A stretch of DNA of 64,000 nt from Intestinibacter bartlettii (GTDB lineage Bacteria; Bacillota; Clostridia; Peptostreptococcales; Peptostreptococcaceae), in the NCBI RefSeq assembly GCF_018917435.1, contig NZ_JAHLOQ010000004.1, positions 54,701 through 118,700 on the forward strand, written 5' to 3'. The stretch's first letter is position 1. Every line of letters begins with the position of its first letter. Below, in pieces: positions 35,520-43,593 of this stretch. A program made the position numbers and the translations under genes. The notes beneath the pieces are model-generated. The model made no database searches. It saw nothing but the letters and a program-made list of their open reading frames with translations, and was not told the DNA's origin.

Positions 35520-37516
35520 TGATTTTCCTCCTCTAAATATTCTTCTATTATCTGATGCACCTTTTTATAAGCTTGATTTAGTGTTACATTTTTAAGTTGT
35601 GCACCAGCTATATCTATATGTCCGCCGCCTCCTAGCTTTTCCATGAGAACGTGAACGTTAATTTGTCCTAATGACCTTGCACTGATAAATACTGTATCAT
35701 TTTTATGTCCTAGGATAAAAGAAGCTTCAACATTTTTAATATTTAAAAGTTCATCAGCTGCTTTAGCTATGACCACATTTATATTGCTTATTTCTGATTC
35801 TGAATAAGCTATACAAATTCTTTTATTTATTATTTTTGTATTTTTTATAATATCAGCTCTAGCAATAAAATCTTCTACATTTGATTTAAATAACATTTTA
35901 GTTTCAACAGTGTCTGCACCAATCTTTTTTAAGTATGATGCAGCTTCAAATGTTCTTACGCCAGTTTTAAATGCGAAGAATTTAGTATCTAAATTAATAC
36001 CCGCAAGTAATCCCTCTGCTGTTAATTTGTTTATTTTAACATCTTCTTCTAAGTACTGAATAAGTTCTGTTACCATTTCACATGTAGATGATACATATAT
36101 TTCGTGGAATAATAATACGGTATCTTTTATAAATTCCACACCTCTTCTATGATGATCTATTACTATTACCTTTTTTGCAATATTCAACAATTCTTGGCAT
36201 TCTGTGTAGCTTGGTCTATGAGTATCTACAACAATTACAACTGTATCTTTATTGCAGTTTTTTATAGCTTCTTCGCATGTTACAAATAAGCCTTTATAAT
36301 ATTCTTGTTTCTTTACTCTTTTTACGAATTCTTCTATAGAATCATTCACTTGGTCTAATACTATGTTTGCTGATTTCCCACAAGATTTACATATGTCAAA
36401 TATACCTACAGCTGCTCCAATCGCATCTAAGTCTGGATATTTATGTCCCATAATATATATATTATCACTTTGTGAGATTACTTCTTTAAGAGCATAACCT
36501 ATTAATCTCGATTTAACTTTTGTAGTTTTTTCTACAGCCTTTGATTTTCCACCATAAAACTCAAACTTATCTTGTGTTTTTACTACGGCTTGGTCTCCAC
36601 CTCTACCTAAAGCTAAATCTAATGCTCCATTTGCTCGTTGCAAGTTTTTATATAAAGAATCTCCCTCTATACCAACTCCTATACTTATAGTAACTGGAAG
36701 AGTATTGTCACAATTTATATTTCTTATAGTATCCAATATTGCGAATTTATTTTCTTGCAGTTTCTTTAATTCTTTTTCTCTAGTAAAAAATATATACTTA
36801 TCCTTAGATGTTTTCTTGATTGCTCCTTTTAGTTCATTTTCAAATACAGCTGTAAAGATTCTTTCTAATTCAACTGTTATTAATGATCTTTTTTCTTCAG
36901 GTGCACTTTTTAGAACTTCATCATATTCATCAACTTGAATTAACATTATTACATTTTTATCATCTTCATATTGTTGTTTCAATTGTAAATAATCAGTTCT
37001 ATCCATCCAATATAACATCATTAGATATTTTGCATTGTTATTTTGTTCATTTTTTATAACATTATAAACAACTGTATACTGTCTATTTTTATATTCTACA
37101 TCCGTATACATTTCTTTATTTTCATTTAAAACTTTTCTTAAATCTAAGTTTTGTATTATATTATCGATATTTTCACCTAATAAATCGGGTGAACCGGTCA
37201 TCTCATAAAATTTATTATTGTACCAATTTATATTTCCATCGAATTCTAGTATACAAAGAGGAATTGGTAAATTCATTATCGCCTTTTTTGTAGTTTCATC
37301 CATGTCTAAAGACAAATTCTGAATATATTTATTCCATTCCTTTTTTCTAAAATTAGCAATTCTCCAGTTGTGAAAAACTATATATATAAAACCAAAGAAA
37401 AATAAGCCTCCTAAGTATAAATTATAAGCAAGAAGCAGTATACTCATTATCCCTATTATTAATATATAAGCATTTATTTCTGGCATATTTATTTTAAAAT
37501 TTGGCTTATTCCTCAT
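35516..37516 (-). CDS. gdpP: Cyclic-di-AMP phosphodiesterase GdpP (YybT)
   Basis: 666 residues. Two N-terminal membrane helices ([32 protein letters not shown]) precede a PAS-like haem/ligand domain ([21 protein letters not shown]), a degenerate GGDEF domain (no GGDEF motif; [11 protein letters not shown] seen), and DHH-DHHA1. Catalytic metal residues are in [23 protein letters not shown] and DHHRRG, and [13 protein letters not shown] is the DHHA1 ligand motif. It degrades c-di-AMP to pApA and so affects cell wall and osmotic balance. Preceded by TAGGAGG. Second-to-middle gene of the operon, overlapping rplI. Confidence 0.93.
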   Translation of the reverse strand: MRNKPNFKINMPEINAYILIIGIMSILLLAYNLYLGGLFFFGFIYIVFHNWRIANFRKKEWNKYIQNLSLDMDETTKKAIMNLPIPLCILEFDGNINWYNNKFYEMTGSPDLLGENIDNIIQNLDLRKVLNENKEMYTDVEYKNRQYTVVYNVIKNEQNNNAKYLMMLYWMDRTDYLQLKQQYEDDKNVIMLIQVDEYDEVLKSAPEEKRSLITVELERIFTAVFENELKGAIKKTSKDKYIFFTREKELKKLQENKFAILDTIRNINCDNTLPVTISIGVGIEGDSLYKNLQRANGALDLALGRGGDQAVVKTQDKFEFYGGKSKAVEKTTKVKSRLIGYALKEVISQSDNIYIMGHKYPDLDAIGAAVGIFDICKSCGKSANIVLDQVNDSIEEFVKRVKKQEYYKGLFVTCEEAIKNCNKDTVVIVVDTHRPSYTECQELLNIAKKVIVIDHHRRGVEFIKDTVLLFHEIYVSSTCEMVTELIQYLEEDVKINKLTAEGLLAGINLDTKFFAFKTGVRTFEAASYLKKIGADTVETKMLFKSNVEDFIARADIIKNTKIINKRICIAYSESEISNINVVIAKAADELLNIKNVEASFILGHKNDTVFISARSLGQINVHVLMEKLGGGGHIDIAGAQLKNVTLNQAYKKVHQIIEEYLEEENQ

Positions 37517-37526
37517 TTTTATCCTC

Positions 37527-38501
37527 CTATGTTAATTCACAACTCTTTACTTTTCTAAAGTCAAATATACTATCTACCATTCCTAATATAGAAATTCCCA
37601 TAACTCCTAATAGGAATATTGCTATTATCCCTACAATAAATTTAATTATTTGGCCTGATTTAAGCCATTTTTTTGCGAAAAATATAGCTACTGATACTCC
37701 TTGTATAAGAAATAATATATAGAAAATTAGCTCTAAATTTACTAATATTAAATCTGTATATAATGGAACTTTTAGTATTTCGAGTAACATTATAAGTATA
37801 TATAAAATAAACGAAGTTAATACAGCATTTCCCGGTAAATAAAATCTAGAAAATTTTATTTCTTTTAGAACTTCCTTTAAGTTACTTTTTCTTATTTTCT
37901 TTAAGGTGAATATAGCTAAGAAATATGTAAGTATAGCTAATATTATAGCCCTAGAAAATAATATTAATGGCATAATATTTAAAACAGTCTGTATTAATGA
38001 TTCTTCTGTAATATTTGGAACTGATGCCAAAGTAGATACAGACTCTTGTATTGCACTAATTTGTGTAGACAATTGTACTTTCATAACAGAAGTGAATTCT
38101 TCTAACATGTTTATATTAAATACATATTTTGATATTAAATAATTTGCAATCAGTCCCAAAATAAAGGCTATAGTTCCCATAAAAATTGGATTAAATTTAT
38201 TATTATCTGTATAATTTAATACATTTCTAGTAATTATACCTATTATTATCCCTGGTATAACAAAATTTAGACAAATATCAAAAATATATACTGGATCGAT
38301 AAAGAAAACTAATCCCAGAATTACCATTATAAAGGACATAAAAATTCCTTTACTATCTGATAACGCAGCAATTACCACAAACAATGCAGAAACACCTATA
38401 CTTAATATACTTAATCCTGGTACATTAAAAATGGCCAATATCATTATTATTGAAAATAACGTTATTACTGCTGTCTGAGGTAATGTCATTTTTTTATTCA
38501 A
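37527..38501 (-). CDS. yybS: DUF2232 membrane protein (YybS)
   Basis: An integral membrane protein of 324 residues with about eight hydrophobic segments (AVITLFSIIMILAIFNVPGL, ALFVVIAALSDSKGIFMSFIMVI, IVGIIAIFLLGVMGISILG). DUF2232 proteins are always near gdpP/rplI; function unknown, some resemblance to ECF-transporter S components. The start is set at a TTG at 38501 because AGGGAGTGAT lies 6 nt upstream; a longer frame from 38525 begins with a TTG that lacks a ribosome binding site and would overlap the mazG-like gene. The SD overlaps the mazG-like stop codon, so translation is coupled. Confidence 0.85.
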   Translation of the reverse strand: MNKKMTLPQTAVITLFSIIMILAIFNVPGLSILSIGVSALFVVIAALSDSKGIFMSFIMVILGLVFFIDPVYIFDICLNFVIPGIIIGIITRNVLNYTDNNKFNPIFMGTIAFILGLIANYLISKYVFNINMLEEFTSVMKVQLSTQISAIQESVSTLASVPNITEESLIQTVLNIMPLILFSRAIILAILTYFLAIFTLKKIRKSNLKEVLKEIKFSRFYLPGNAVLTSFILYILIMLLEILKVPLYTDLILVNLELIFYILFLIQGVSVAIFFAKKWLKSGQIIKFIVGIIAIFLLGVMGISILGMVDSIFDFRKVKSCELT

Positions 38502-38508
38502 TTTATAA

Positions 38509-38829
38509 TCACTCCCTATTTTCAATATGATTTTTTAAATTAGTTAAATCTCCATACCATTTTTCTATACTGTGATCTTCTTTTATTCCTAATGAAGTTT
38601 TTTCTTTTATTTTATAGTCTATCTCTTTAAAACTTATCCCTAGTCTCTTTGCCAAAAGATAAGTTATCATTATAATATTTGCTAATATATCTTGAAGTCC
38701 CTCATCTGCTGATCTTACACCTTTGAATAAAATATTAAATAATTCACTTACACTCATTAATAGTTCATTTTTCATCCATTCTATTAATTTCATGTTTTTA
38801 GTAATATCAGTATTTCTATCTATCCTCAC
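38509..38829 (-). CDS. MazG-like family protein
   Basis: A 106-residue all-alpha protein matching the short MazG-like family found at this locus in clostridia: KLIEWMKNELLMSVSELFNI, then LQDILANIIMITYLLAKRLG. MazG proteins are nucleotide pyrophosphohydrolases with ExxE and ExxD metal motifs; these are not obvious here (DEGLQDILAN is the nearest), so catalytic activity is doubtful. The start is GTG with AGGGGG 7 nt upstream. First gene of the yybS-gdpP-rplI-dnaB operon. Confidence 0.72.
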   Translation of the reverse strand: MRIDRNTDITKNMKLIEWMKNELLMSVSELFNILFKGVRSADEGLQDILANIIMITYLLAKRLGISFKEIDYKIKEKTSLGIKEDHSIEKWYGDLTNLKNHIENRE

Positions 38830-39144
38830 AACTTTACCCCCTTTATATTATTTGACTTAAAAATAAATTCCATAAGTATTTAAAGTAATTAATTATTGTA
38901 CCTATAATAATTCAATAAACAATATGTAATTACATTCTTATATTCGCAATTTATTTTTATAATAATCGCAAAATTTAATTTGAGTATAAAGTTTTTGTGA
39001 ATTTGCAACTATCAAATATATAAACATATTATAACACATATATCATTATATCATTTAAAAAACGAATTTTTAAGTTCGTATTTCTATAGTCGTAATTAAA
39101 CTACTTAAAGAAGATTTTATATCTTATTTTTATAAGTAGTTATT
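38830..39144. other. Promoter region of the mazG-like/gdpP operon
   Basis: About 315 AT-rich bases without a gene. On the minus strand two TATAAT hexamers occur near 39030-39055 (GATATAATGATA and GTTATAATATG) as -10 candidates. An inverted repeat AACTACTTA (39099-39107) / TAAGTAGTT (39133-39141), with an inner AAGAT/ATCTT stem, sits directly behind the rpsR terminator. Its role is unknown. Confidence 0.45.
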
Positions 39145-39180
39145 AAAAAAGCCTTCCTTGATATTTCAATGGAAGGCTTA
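39145..39180 (-). terminator. Terminator of the rpsF-ssb-rpsR operon
   Basis: On the minus strand AAGCCTTCC pairs with GGAAGGCTT, then TTTTTAAT. It lies 7 nt after the rpsR stop. Confidence 0.85.
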
Positions 39181-39186
39181 CTTTTA

Positions 39187-39414
39187 TTAGTCTAAAGTGT
39201 ATGGTAAAAGTGCTAAGTTTCTAGCTCTTTTTATTGCCACTGTTAATTCTCTTTGATGTTTTGCACAAGTACCTGATATTCTTCTTGGTAATATTTTACC
39301 TCTTTCAGTGATGTACTTTTGTAATCTTTGAGTGTTTTTGTAATCTATTCTAGCGTCTTTTGATGCGCAGAATTGACAAACTCTTCTCTTTTTACGTCTT
39401 TTTTTGTTTATCAT
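39187..39414 (-). CDS. rpsR: 30S ribosomal protein S18
   Basis: 75 residues: [20 protein letters not shown], then [20 protein letters not shown] and [21 protein letters not shown], the S18 signature. The CxxC near the N-terminus (CQFC) is the zinc-binding C+ form. It heterodimerises with S6, encoded two genes upstream, on the 30S platform. AAAGGAGGAATAACACAG precedes the ATG. Confidence 0.97.
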   Translation of the reverse strand: MINKKRRKKRRVCQFCASKDARIDYKNTQRLQKYITERGKILPRRISGTCAKHQRELTVAIKRARNLALLPYTLD

Positions 39415-39435
39415 CTGTGTTATTCCTCCTTTTCC

Positions 39436-39888
39436 TTAAAATGGTATGTCATCGTCATCTATAGCTTGAAAACCATTAGGATCTAATCCTTGAGTTGGCT
39501 CAAAACTTGGTTCAAAACCTGTTTGTGACCCTTGATGACTTTCAACATATGGATTTTCCGATTTTCCTCTATTGCTATCTAAAGCTTGTACGCTTCTTGA
39601 ACTTACTTTAGTGAAAGTTCTATTTTCTCCTGATTGAGTTTGATATCTATCTACTCTAAGATTTCCTTGAACTGCAACTAGTCTACCTTTTGATATATAG
39701 TTTGCACAGAACTCAGCTGACTTACCTATAACTTCTACAGGTATGAAATCTGTTTCTTTTGTTCCATCTTTCTTAGTGTATTCTCTATCAATTGCAAGAG
39801 TAAATGTAGCAACAGGTGTTCCAGTACCAGGTATATATCTTAGTTCTGGATCCTTTGTTAATCTTCCAATTAAAACTACATGGTTCAT
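39436..39888 (-). CDS. ssb: Single-stranded DNA-binding protein
   Basis: An OB-fold domain (MNHVVLIGRLTKDPELRYIP, FTLAIDREYTKKDGTKETDF, RLVAVQGNLRVDRYQ) is followed by a Gly/Gln/Pro-rich flexible linker and the acidic tip DDDIPF that recruits replication and repair partners. 150 residues, tetramer-forming type. GGAGGTCGC precedes the ATG. It lies between rpsF and rpsR, the standard arrangement, which ties SSB supply to ribosome synthesis. Confidence 0.97.
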   Translation of the reverse strand: MNHVVLIGRLTKDPELRYIPGTGTPVATFTLAIDREYTKKDGTKETDFIPVEVIGKSAEFCANYISKGRLVAVQGNLRVDRYQTQSGENRTFTKVSSRSVQALDSNRGKSENPYVESHQGSQTGFEPSFEPTQGLDPNGFQAIDDDDIPF

Positions 39889-39927
39889 AATGCGACCTCC
39901 TTATAAATCTGTTGGACTAAGCATTAA

Positions 39928-40206
39928 TTATGCAACCACGATCATATGTCTTATTACGTTTTCGTTTATCTTTAAGTTTCTGTCTAATTCTTTTGGAACT
40001 TCAACACCAGACTTAAAGTTAACTAATACATAGAAACCTTCTGAGAATTTAGCTATTTGGTAAGCTAATTTCTTATTTCCCCATGTATCAACTTTTTCTA
40101 CTTCACCATTTGAAGAAATAACGTCTTTTATTTTGTTTAAAACACTTTCTTTTGTTTCATCATCAGAATTTGGTTTTACAACATAAACTAATTCATAATT
40201 TTTCAT
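39928..40206 (-). CDS. rpsF: 30S ribosomal protein S6
   Basis: 92 residues: MKNYELVYVVKPNSDDETKE, GEVEKVDTWGNKKLAYQIAK and GFYVLVNFKS are diagnostic for S6. GGGAGGTGAAAAAGA precedes the ATG. First gene of the rpsF-ssb-rpsR operon; in bacteria the S6:S18 dimer often binds the operon leader and represses it, and a candidate leader element lies just upstream. Confidence 0.97.
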   Translation of the reverse strand: MKNYELVYVVKPNSDDETKESVLNKIKDVISSNGEVEKVDTWGNKKLAYQIAKFSEGFYVLVNFKSGVEVPKELDRNLKINENVIRHMIVVA

Positions 40207-40212
40207 TCTTTT

Positions 40213-40282
40213 TCACCTCCCTTTGGACTTAACGGCTCTACTTTTTAGAGCAGAGAAATGAGAATTAAATCTCATACTTGTC
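40213..40282 (-). promoter_or_regulatory. Candidate S6:S18 leader element of the rpsF operon
   Basis: On the minus strand the 5' UTR contains ATGAGATTTAATTCTCAT (hairpin), then GCTCTAAAAAGTAGAGC as a second stem directly followed by CGTTAAGTCC and the rpsF SD. The AGCCGTTAAG at the end of the stem supplies the CCG reported as the recognition trinucleotide of the S6:S18 leader motif. The match is by eye only; a covariance-model search would decide. Confidence 0.5.
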
Positions 40283-40283
40283 T

Positions 40284-40312
40284 ATTTTATCATCATTAGA
40301 TAAATATATCAA
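40284..40312 (-). promoter_or_regulatory. Sigma-A promoter of the rpsF operon
   Basis: On the minus strand TTGATA (40312-40307), 17-nt spacer, TAAAAT (40289-40284). Transcription would begin at about 40277, so the leader is ~70 nt. Confidence 0.7.
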
Positions 40313-40386
40313 GATTTATTTTAGATTTATATTCATTTTCTTATAGTACTATTTTTAATCATTTTTTACATATTTATACTAATATT

Positions 40387-40578
40387 TTATTCGCTTTTCG
40401 AAATTATTTTTTTCGTTCTTTTTTCTAACGTAGGTCTATCTAACATAATAAGTCTACCGCAATTTTTGCATTTTATTTTAATATCCATGCCAACTCTTAT
40501 TATCTCGAACTCTTTACATCCACAGGCATGTTGTTTTTTTAGCTCAATAGTATCTCCTACATTAAGATTTAATGGCAT
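40387..40578 (-). CDS. DUF951 family protein (YyzM-like)
   Basis: A 63-residue basic protein matching DUF951: LNVGDTIELKKQHACGCKEF, then IKCKNCGRLIMLDRPTLEKR. The CGC and CKNC pairs look like a zinc ribbon. Family members are found near ssb/parB in Firmicutes; function unknown. GAGGGGGAGTGTAAT precedes the ATG. It follows the DUF3343 gene by 15 nt, so the two form one unit. Confidence 0.85.
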   Translation of the reverse strand: MPLNLNVGDTIELKKQHACGCKEFEIIRVGMDIKIKCKNCGRLIMLDRPTLEKRTKKIISKSE

Positions 40579-40593
40579 ATTACACTCCCCCTC

Positions 40594-40854
40594 TTAATTA
40601 ATTTCTTCTACTTGTTTCTTTCCATCTTGTTTAAATATTTTATACATTCCTTTATATTCAATTTGATTTTCATCAATAATTTCTTTTACATTATCTATAT
40701 TTTCTATTGAAAATTTTATAGATATTCCACAGCTTTGAGTTATTTCTCTAGGTGTAGGTAAAACTGCGTAATCCATTTCATTTTTACCAAAAACTTTATC
40801 ACATTTTATTGCTTGATGTGTTGAATTAAATGATATTATATACATTTCATTCAT
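40594..40854 (-). CDS. DUF3343 protein (putative Se/S carrier-like)
   Basis: 86 residues: YIISFNSTHQAIKCDKVFGK and the following DYAVLPTPREITQSCGISIKF fit DUF3343, in which the Cys after the TPREI segment is conserved. Members are proposed sulfur or selenium carriers, with little direct proof. No good SD lies at normal distance; AAAGGAG is about 40 nt upstream and a 9-bp hairpin lies between it and the ATG. First gene of a pair with DUF951. Confidence 0.8.
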   Translation of the reverse strand: MNEMYIISFNSTHQAIKCDKVFGKNEMDYAVLPTPREITQSCGISIKFSIENIDNVKEIIDENQIEYKGMYKIFKQDGKKQVEEIN

Positions 40855-40898
40855 AATATTTTAGTTGCCAAAATTCTATTATCTTGGCATACTCCTTT
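40855..40898 (-). promoter_or_regulatory. DUF3343 leader: SD and start codon separated by a stable hairpin
   Basis: On the minus strand AAAGGAG-TA is followed by TGCCAAGAT and ATTTTGGCA (stem of six Watson-Crick pairs, a G-T pair and two A-T pairs), then ACTAAAATATT and the ATG. A three-codon ORF, ATG CCA AGA TAA, begins 1-2 nt after the SD. The arrangement repeats that of selO. Confidence 0.55.
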
Positions 40899-40987
40899 CC
40901 TTATTCATTTTTCATAATCATATTATCATATATTTTCTTATTTTTCATTTAAGATTCTGAATTATTTTTGAACTTTAAATAAATATA

Positions 40988-41016
40988 CAAAAACTAGACT
41001 CTAAGAGTCTAGCTTT
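40988..41016 (-). terminator. Terminator of the RstA-like gene
   Basis: On the minus strand CTAGACTC-TTA-GAGTCTAG followed by TTTTTGTAT. Confidence 0.8.
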
Positions 41017-41026
41017 TGCTTTGTTG

Positions 41027-42319
41027 TTATATTATTTCCAAATCTTTAAATATAGTTACACCTTTTTGGTAACATTCTAATTCTTTTTCTTTTGATATTC
41101 CTGAATACAACTGTCCTAATTCTATATATAAATTTCCTAGAATTTTTTCTTCATCCAATTTAGAAACTATATCTATACATTTTTTAAGATATTCTATAGA
41201 TATATCAGTCTCTCCTTTGTATTTATATATATCACAATAATATTTTAGAGCCCTAAATTCATCATATTTACTCTTATTTTTTATTGCTGCTGCTAAGGCT
41301 AATTTAGAATATTTCTTAGCTATTTCAAATTGGTTTGTATCTATATAAGATTCAATAATGTTAAATAAACTACTCATCATGTAGTTATCAGTATCGTTTT
41401 TCTTTATATCGTATACTTTCTCTGAATATTCTAGGAATTTCTCATTATCCCCCATCTCTCCATAAATATTTCCTACTGTTAAGTATACTTGGGCTAACTT
41501 ATCTTTATTTTCTTCTTTTTCTATTATTTCTAAAGCTTTAGCGAAGTAATCTTTTGATTCTACATAATTTCCCTCAGCTAATAGATGCTTAGCTTTTAAT
41601 ACTAGCATTTCTATTTCTTGTGCTGGTGAATAGTCATTATCTATGTTCCCTATTTTTTCTATAAATTCTAATGCTTTTTCACTATCATCCATTTTCATAT
41701 AACATTTAGATATTTTGCTATATAATTCTTTATATGTGTCTGGATCATCTATATTAATTTCATCCAATATATCTTTAGCGAAATAATAATTTGTTAAAGA
41801 AACTTGATAAAATTCTTGTTCAAAATATATATTTGCTATATTCATATAACATTGTAATATTCTTTTTTTATCATCATTTTTTATAAAATGGAATAATGCC
41901 TTTTCAAAATAAAAGTTTGCTTTTGCTCCATCTTTTCTTTTTAAGTAAATAGTTGCTAATAAGTAGTTACATTTGCCATAGTTCTCTGATAGGTCATACT
42001 CTTCACATATTTCTATAATTTCTTGTATTTCCTTTTCCGCTTCGTCTAAGGCATCTCTTTTTATATATATTTCGCTTTGTAAAATCAAATTATCAGTAAT
42101 TTTTTTAGATTGCATTTCTTTTGTTTCTAATAGATAATCTATACTTACACCTAGTCGCTCAGATAAGTATTCTAAAAGTTCATAACTTGTATGAGATTTA
42201 TCCCTTTCGATATGACTTATTTGTGCTGCTGTTATTCTGTCCCCTGCCAACTCTTTTAATGTCATATTTTTTTCTTTTCTGAGTTTTTTTATTTTTTCCC
42301 CTAAACTCAATATGTTCAT
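41027..42319 (-). CDS. rstA: HTH-TPR transcriptional regulator, RRNPP family, RstA-like
   Basis: 430 residues. The N-terminal XRE-type HTH (LGEKIKKLRKEKNMTLKELA, ITAAQISHIERDKSHTSYELLEYLSERLGVSIDYLL) is followed by about nine TPR-like helical repeats (for example ENYGKCNYLLATIYLKRKDG and KLAQVYLTVGNIYGEMGDNE). This is the RRNPP layout (Rap, NprR, PlcR, PrgX) in which a short peptide binds the TPR part. In C. difficile the orthologous position next to spo0J holds RstA, a regulator of sporulation, motility and toxin genes; orthology here rests on layout and synteny. The start at 42319 has GGGTGAG; the longer frame has none. I see no obvious peptide precursor gene adjacent. Confidence 0.72.
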   Translation of the reverse strand: MNILSLGEKIKKLRKEKNMTLKELAGDRITAAQISHIERDKSHTSYELLEYLSERLGVSIDYLLETKEMQSKKITDNLILQSEIYIKRDALDEAEKEIQEIIEICEEYDLSENYGKCNYLLATIYLKRKDGAKANFYFEKALFHFIKNDDKKRILQCYMNIANIYFEQEFYQVSLTNYYFAKDILDEINIDDPDTYKELYSKISKCYMKMDDSEKALEFIEKIGNIDNDYSPAQEIEMLVLKAKHLLAEGNYVESKDYFAKALEIIEKEENKDKLAQVYLTVGNIYGEMGDNEKFLEYSEKVYDIKKNDTDNYMMSSLFNIIESYIDTNQFEIAKKYSKLALAAAIKNKSKYDEFRALKYYCDIYKYKGETDISIEYLKKCIDIVSKLDEEKILGNLYIELGQLYSGISKEKELECYQKGVTIFKDLEII

Positions 42320-42669
42320 ATATCTCACCCACTTTAACATTATTTATTCTTATTAATTATAATATAATTATAACTTATACTTACATTAATTACACTATTA
42401 TTGTTTACATTTTTTTCTAAAAATTCTATTTTTTTAATAAAAAATAGCTATTAATTATACTTTAACTTATATTATTTTGTTAAAATATAATTTTATGTAT
42501 TAATTAAGCAATCTACTCTATAAAATATCCACTTTTAGTAACTATATTATAATTGTATTAATAATAAAAATGTTACTTTGTATTTTTCTTTTTAAAGGAA
42601 TTACTATTTTAGTTTTTCAATATATCTTTATTAAAAAACATATATTGACATAATTTTTATTTTTACAAT
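42320..42669. other. Intergenic region between the RstA-like gene and parB
   Basis: 350 AT-rich bases on the promoter side of the RstA-like gene. On the minus strand TGTAAT-N16-TATAAT and a second TATAAT near 42360-42390 are promoter candidates. No clear terminator follows parB, and no ORF with a credible ribosome binding site that could encode a signalling peptide was seen. Confidence 0.45.
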
Positions 42670-43503
42670 CTATTCCTCTAAAAGTCTATATATTATATCA
42701 TTTAAATCTTCATCTGTATAATATTCTATCTCTATTTTTCCCTTTTTTTTCCCTGATGTAATGTTTACTTTTGTGCCTAAAGTGTTCATTAATCTATCTT
42801 CTATGTCTTTTATAAATATATCTTTTTCTTTTAATTTATTTTTATTTTTTTTATCTTCTAGTATATTTTTTACTATTTCTTCAGTTTTTCTTACTGATAA
42901 ATTTTCTTTTATTATTTTTTGTGCTAACTCTATCTGTTTCATTTCGTCACTAATCCTTAGTAACGCCTTACCATGGCCTGGTGAAATTTCATCTAATTCT
43001 ATATATTTTTTTACCTCTTTAGATAAATTTAATAATCTCATTGTGTTAGTTATATAAGGTCTACTTTTACCAACTAATACAGCTAGTTCTTCTTGTGTTG
43101 ATTTATATTGTTCTATTAAATTTTTATATGCTTTACCTTCTTCGATTATATTTAAATTTTCTCTTTGTAAGTTTTCAACTAATGCAATCTCCATTACTTC
43201 TTTAATTGGTATATCTTTTATTACAGCAGGAATTTCATCCTTTTTTGCCATAATACTTGCTCTGTATCTTCTTTCTCCTGCTATAATCATGTATTTACCA
43301 TCTTCATCTGGTTTTAATACTATTGGTTGAAGAACTCCATATTTCTTTATTGATTCACATAATGCTATTACTTTATCTTCATCAAAATATAATCTCGGTT
43401 GATTATTATTAGGATATATATCTGCTATTTTTACATTTACAACCTGGTTTTCATTTTCTTGATTTAATATATTTAAATTTTGTTCTAACTCTTGTTTTGA
43501 CAT
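42670..43503 (-). CDS. parB: ParB/Spo0J chromosome-partitioning protein
   Basis: 277 residues. The N-terminal CTPase domain has VVNVKIADIYPNNNQPRLYF, GVLQPIVLKP and AGERRYRASIMA (the GxxRxxA CTP-binding motif), then ALVENLQRENLNIIEEGKAY. The HTH is STQEELAVLVGKSRPYITN followed by GHGKALLRI. The C-terminal part (IEIEYYTDEDLNDIIYRLLE) is the dimerisation domain. It binds parS and spreads as a CTP clamp to organise the origin region. TAGGAGGATATAATTTA precedes the ATG. Two features are unusual: no parA/soj precedes it, and a terminator separates it from the Noc-like gene. Confidence 0.87.
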   Translation of the reverse strand: MSKQELEQNLNILNQENENQVVNVKIADIYPNNNQPRLYFDEDKVIALCESIKKYGVLQPIVLKPDEDGKYMIIAGERRYRASIMAKKDEIPAVIKDIPIKEVMEIALVENLQRENLNIIEEGKAYKNLIEQYKSTQEELAVLVGKSRPYITNTMRLLNLSKEVKKYIELDEISPGHGKALLRISDEMKQIELAQKIIKENLSVRKTEEIVKNILEDKKNKNKLKEKDIFIKDIEDRLMNTLGTKVNITSGKKKGKIEIEYYTDEDLNDIIYRLLEE

Positions 43504-43563
43504 TAAATTATATCCTCCTATAGTTTATAGTAAATTGATTTTACCTAATATAATTGTCTTTGT

Positions 43564-43593
43564 TTAAAAAAAAATTACTGCTACGCAGTAATT
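43564..43593 (-). terminator. Terminator between the Noc-like gene and parB
   Basis: On the minus strand AATTACTGC-GTA-GCAGTAATT is followed by nine T. It touches the Noc-like stop codon. The 60 nt between it and parB must hold the parB promoter. Confidence 0.85.

Noticed and set aside
38509..38525. 17-nt overlap of yybS with the mazG-like gene
   Set aside because: The longer yybS frame begins with a TTG without SD; the TTG at 38501 with AGGGAGTGAT is the better start, leaving no overlap.
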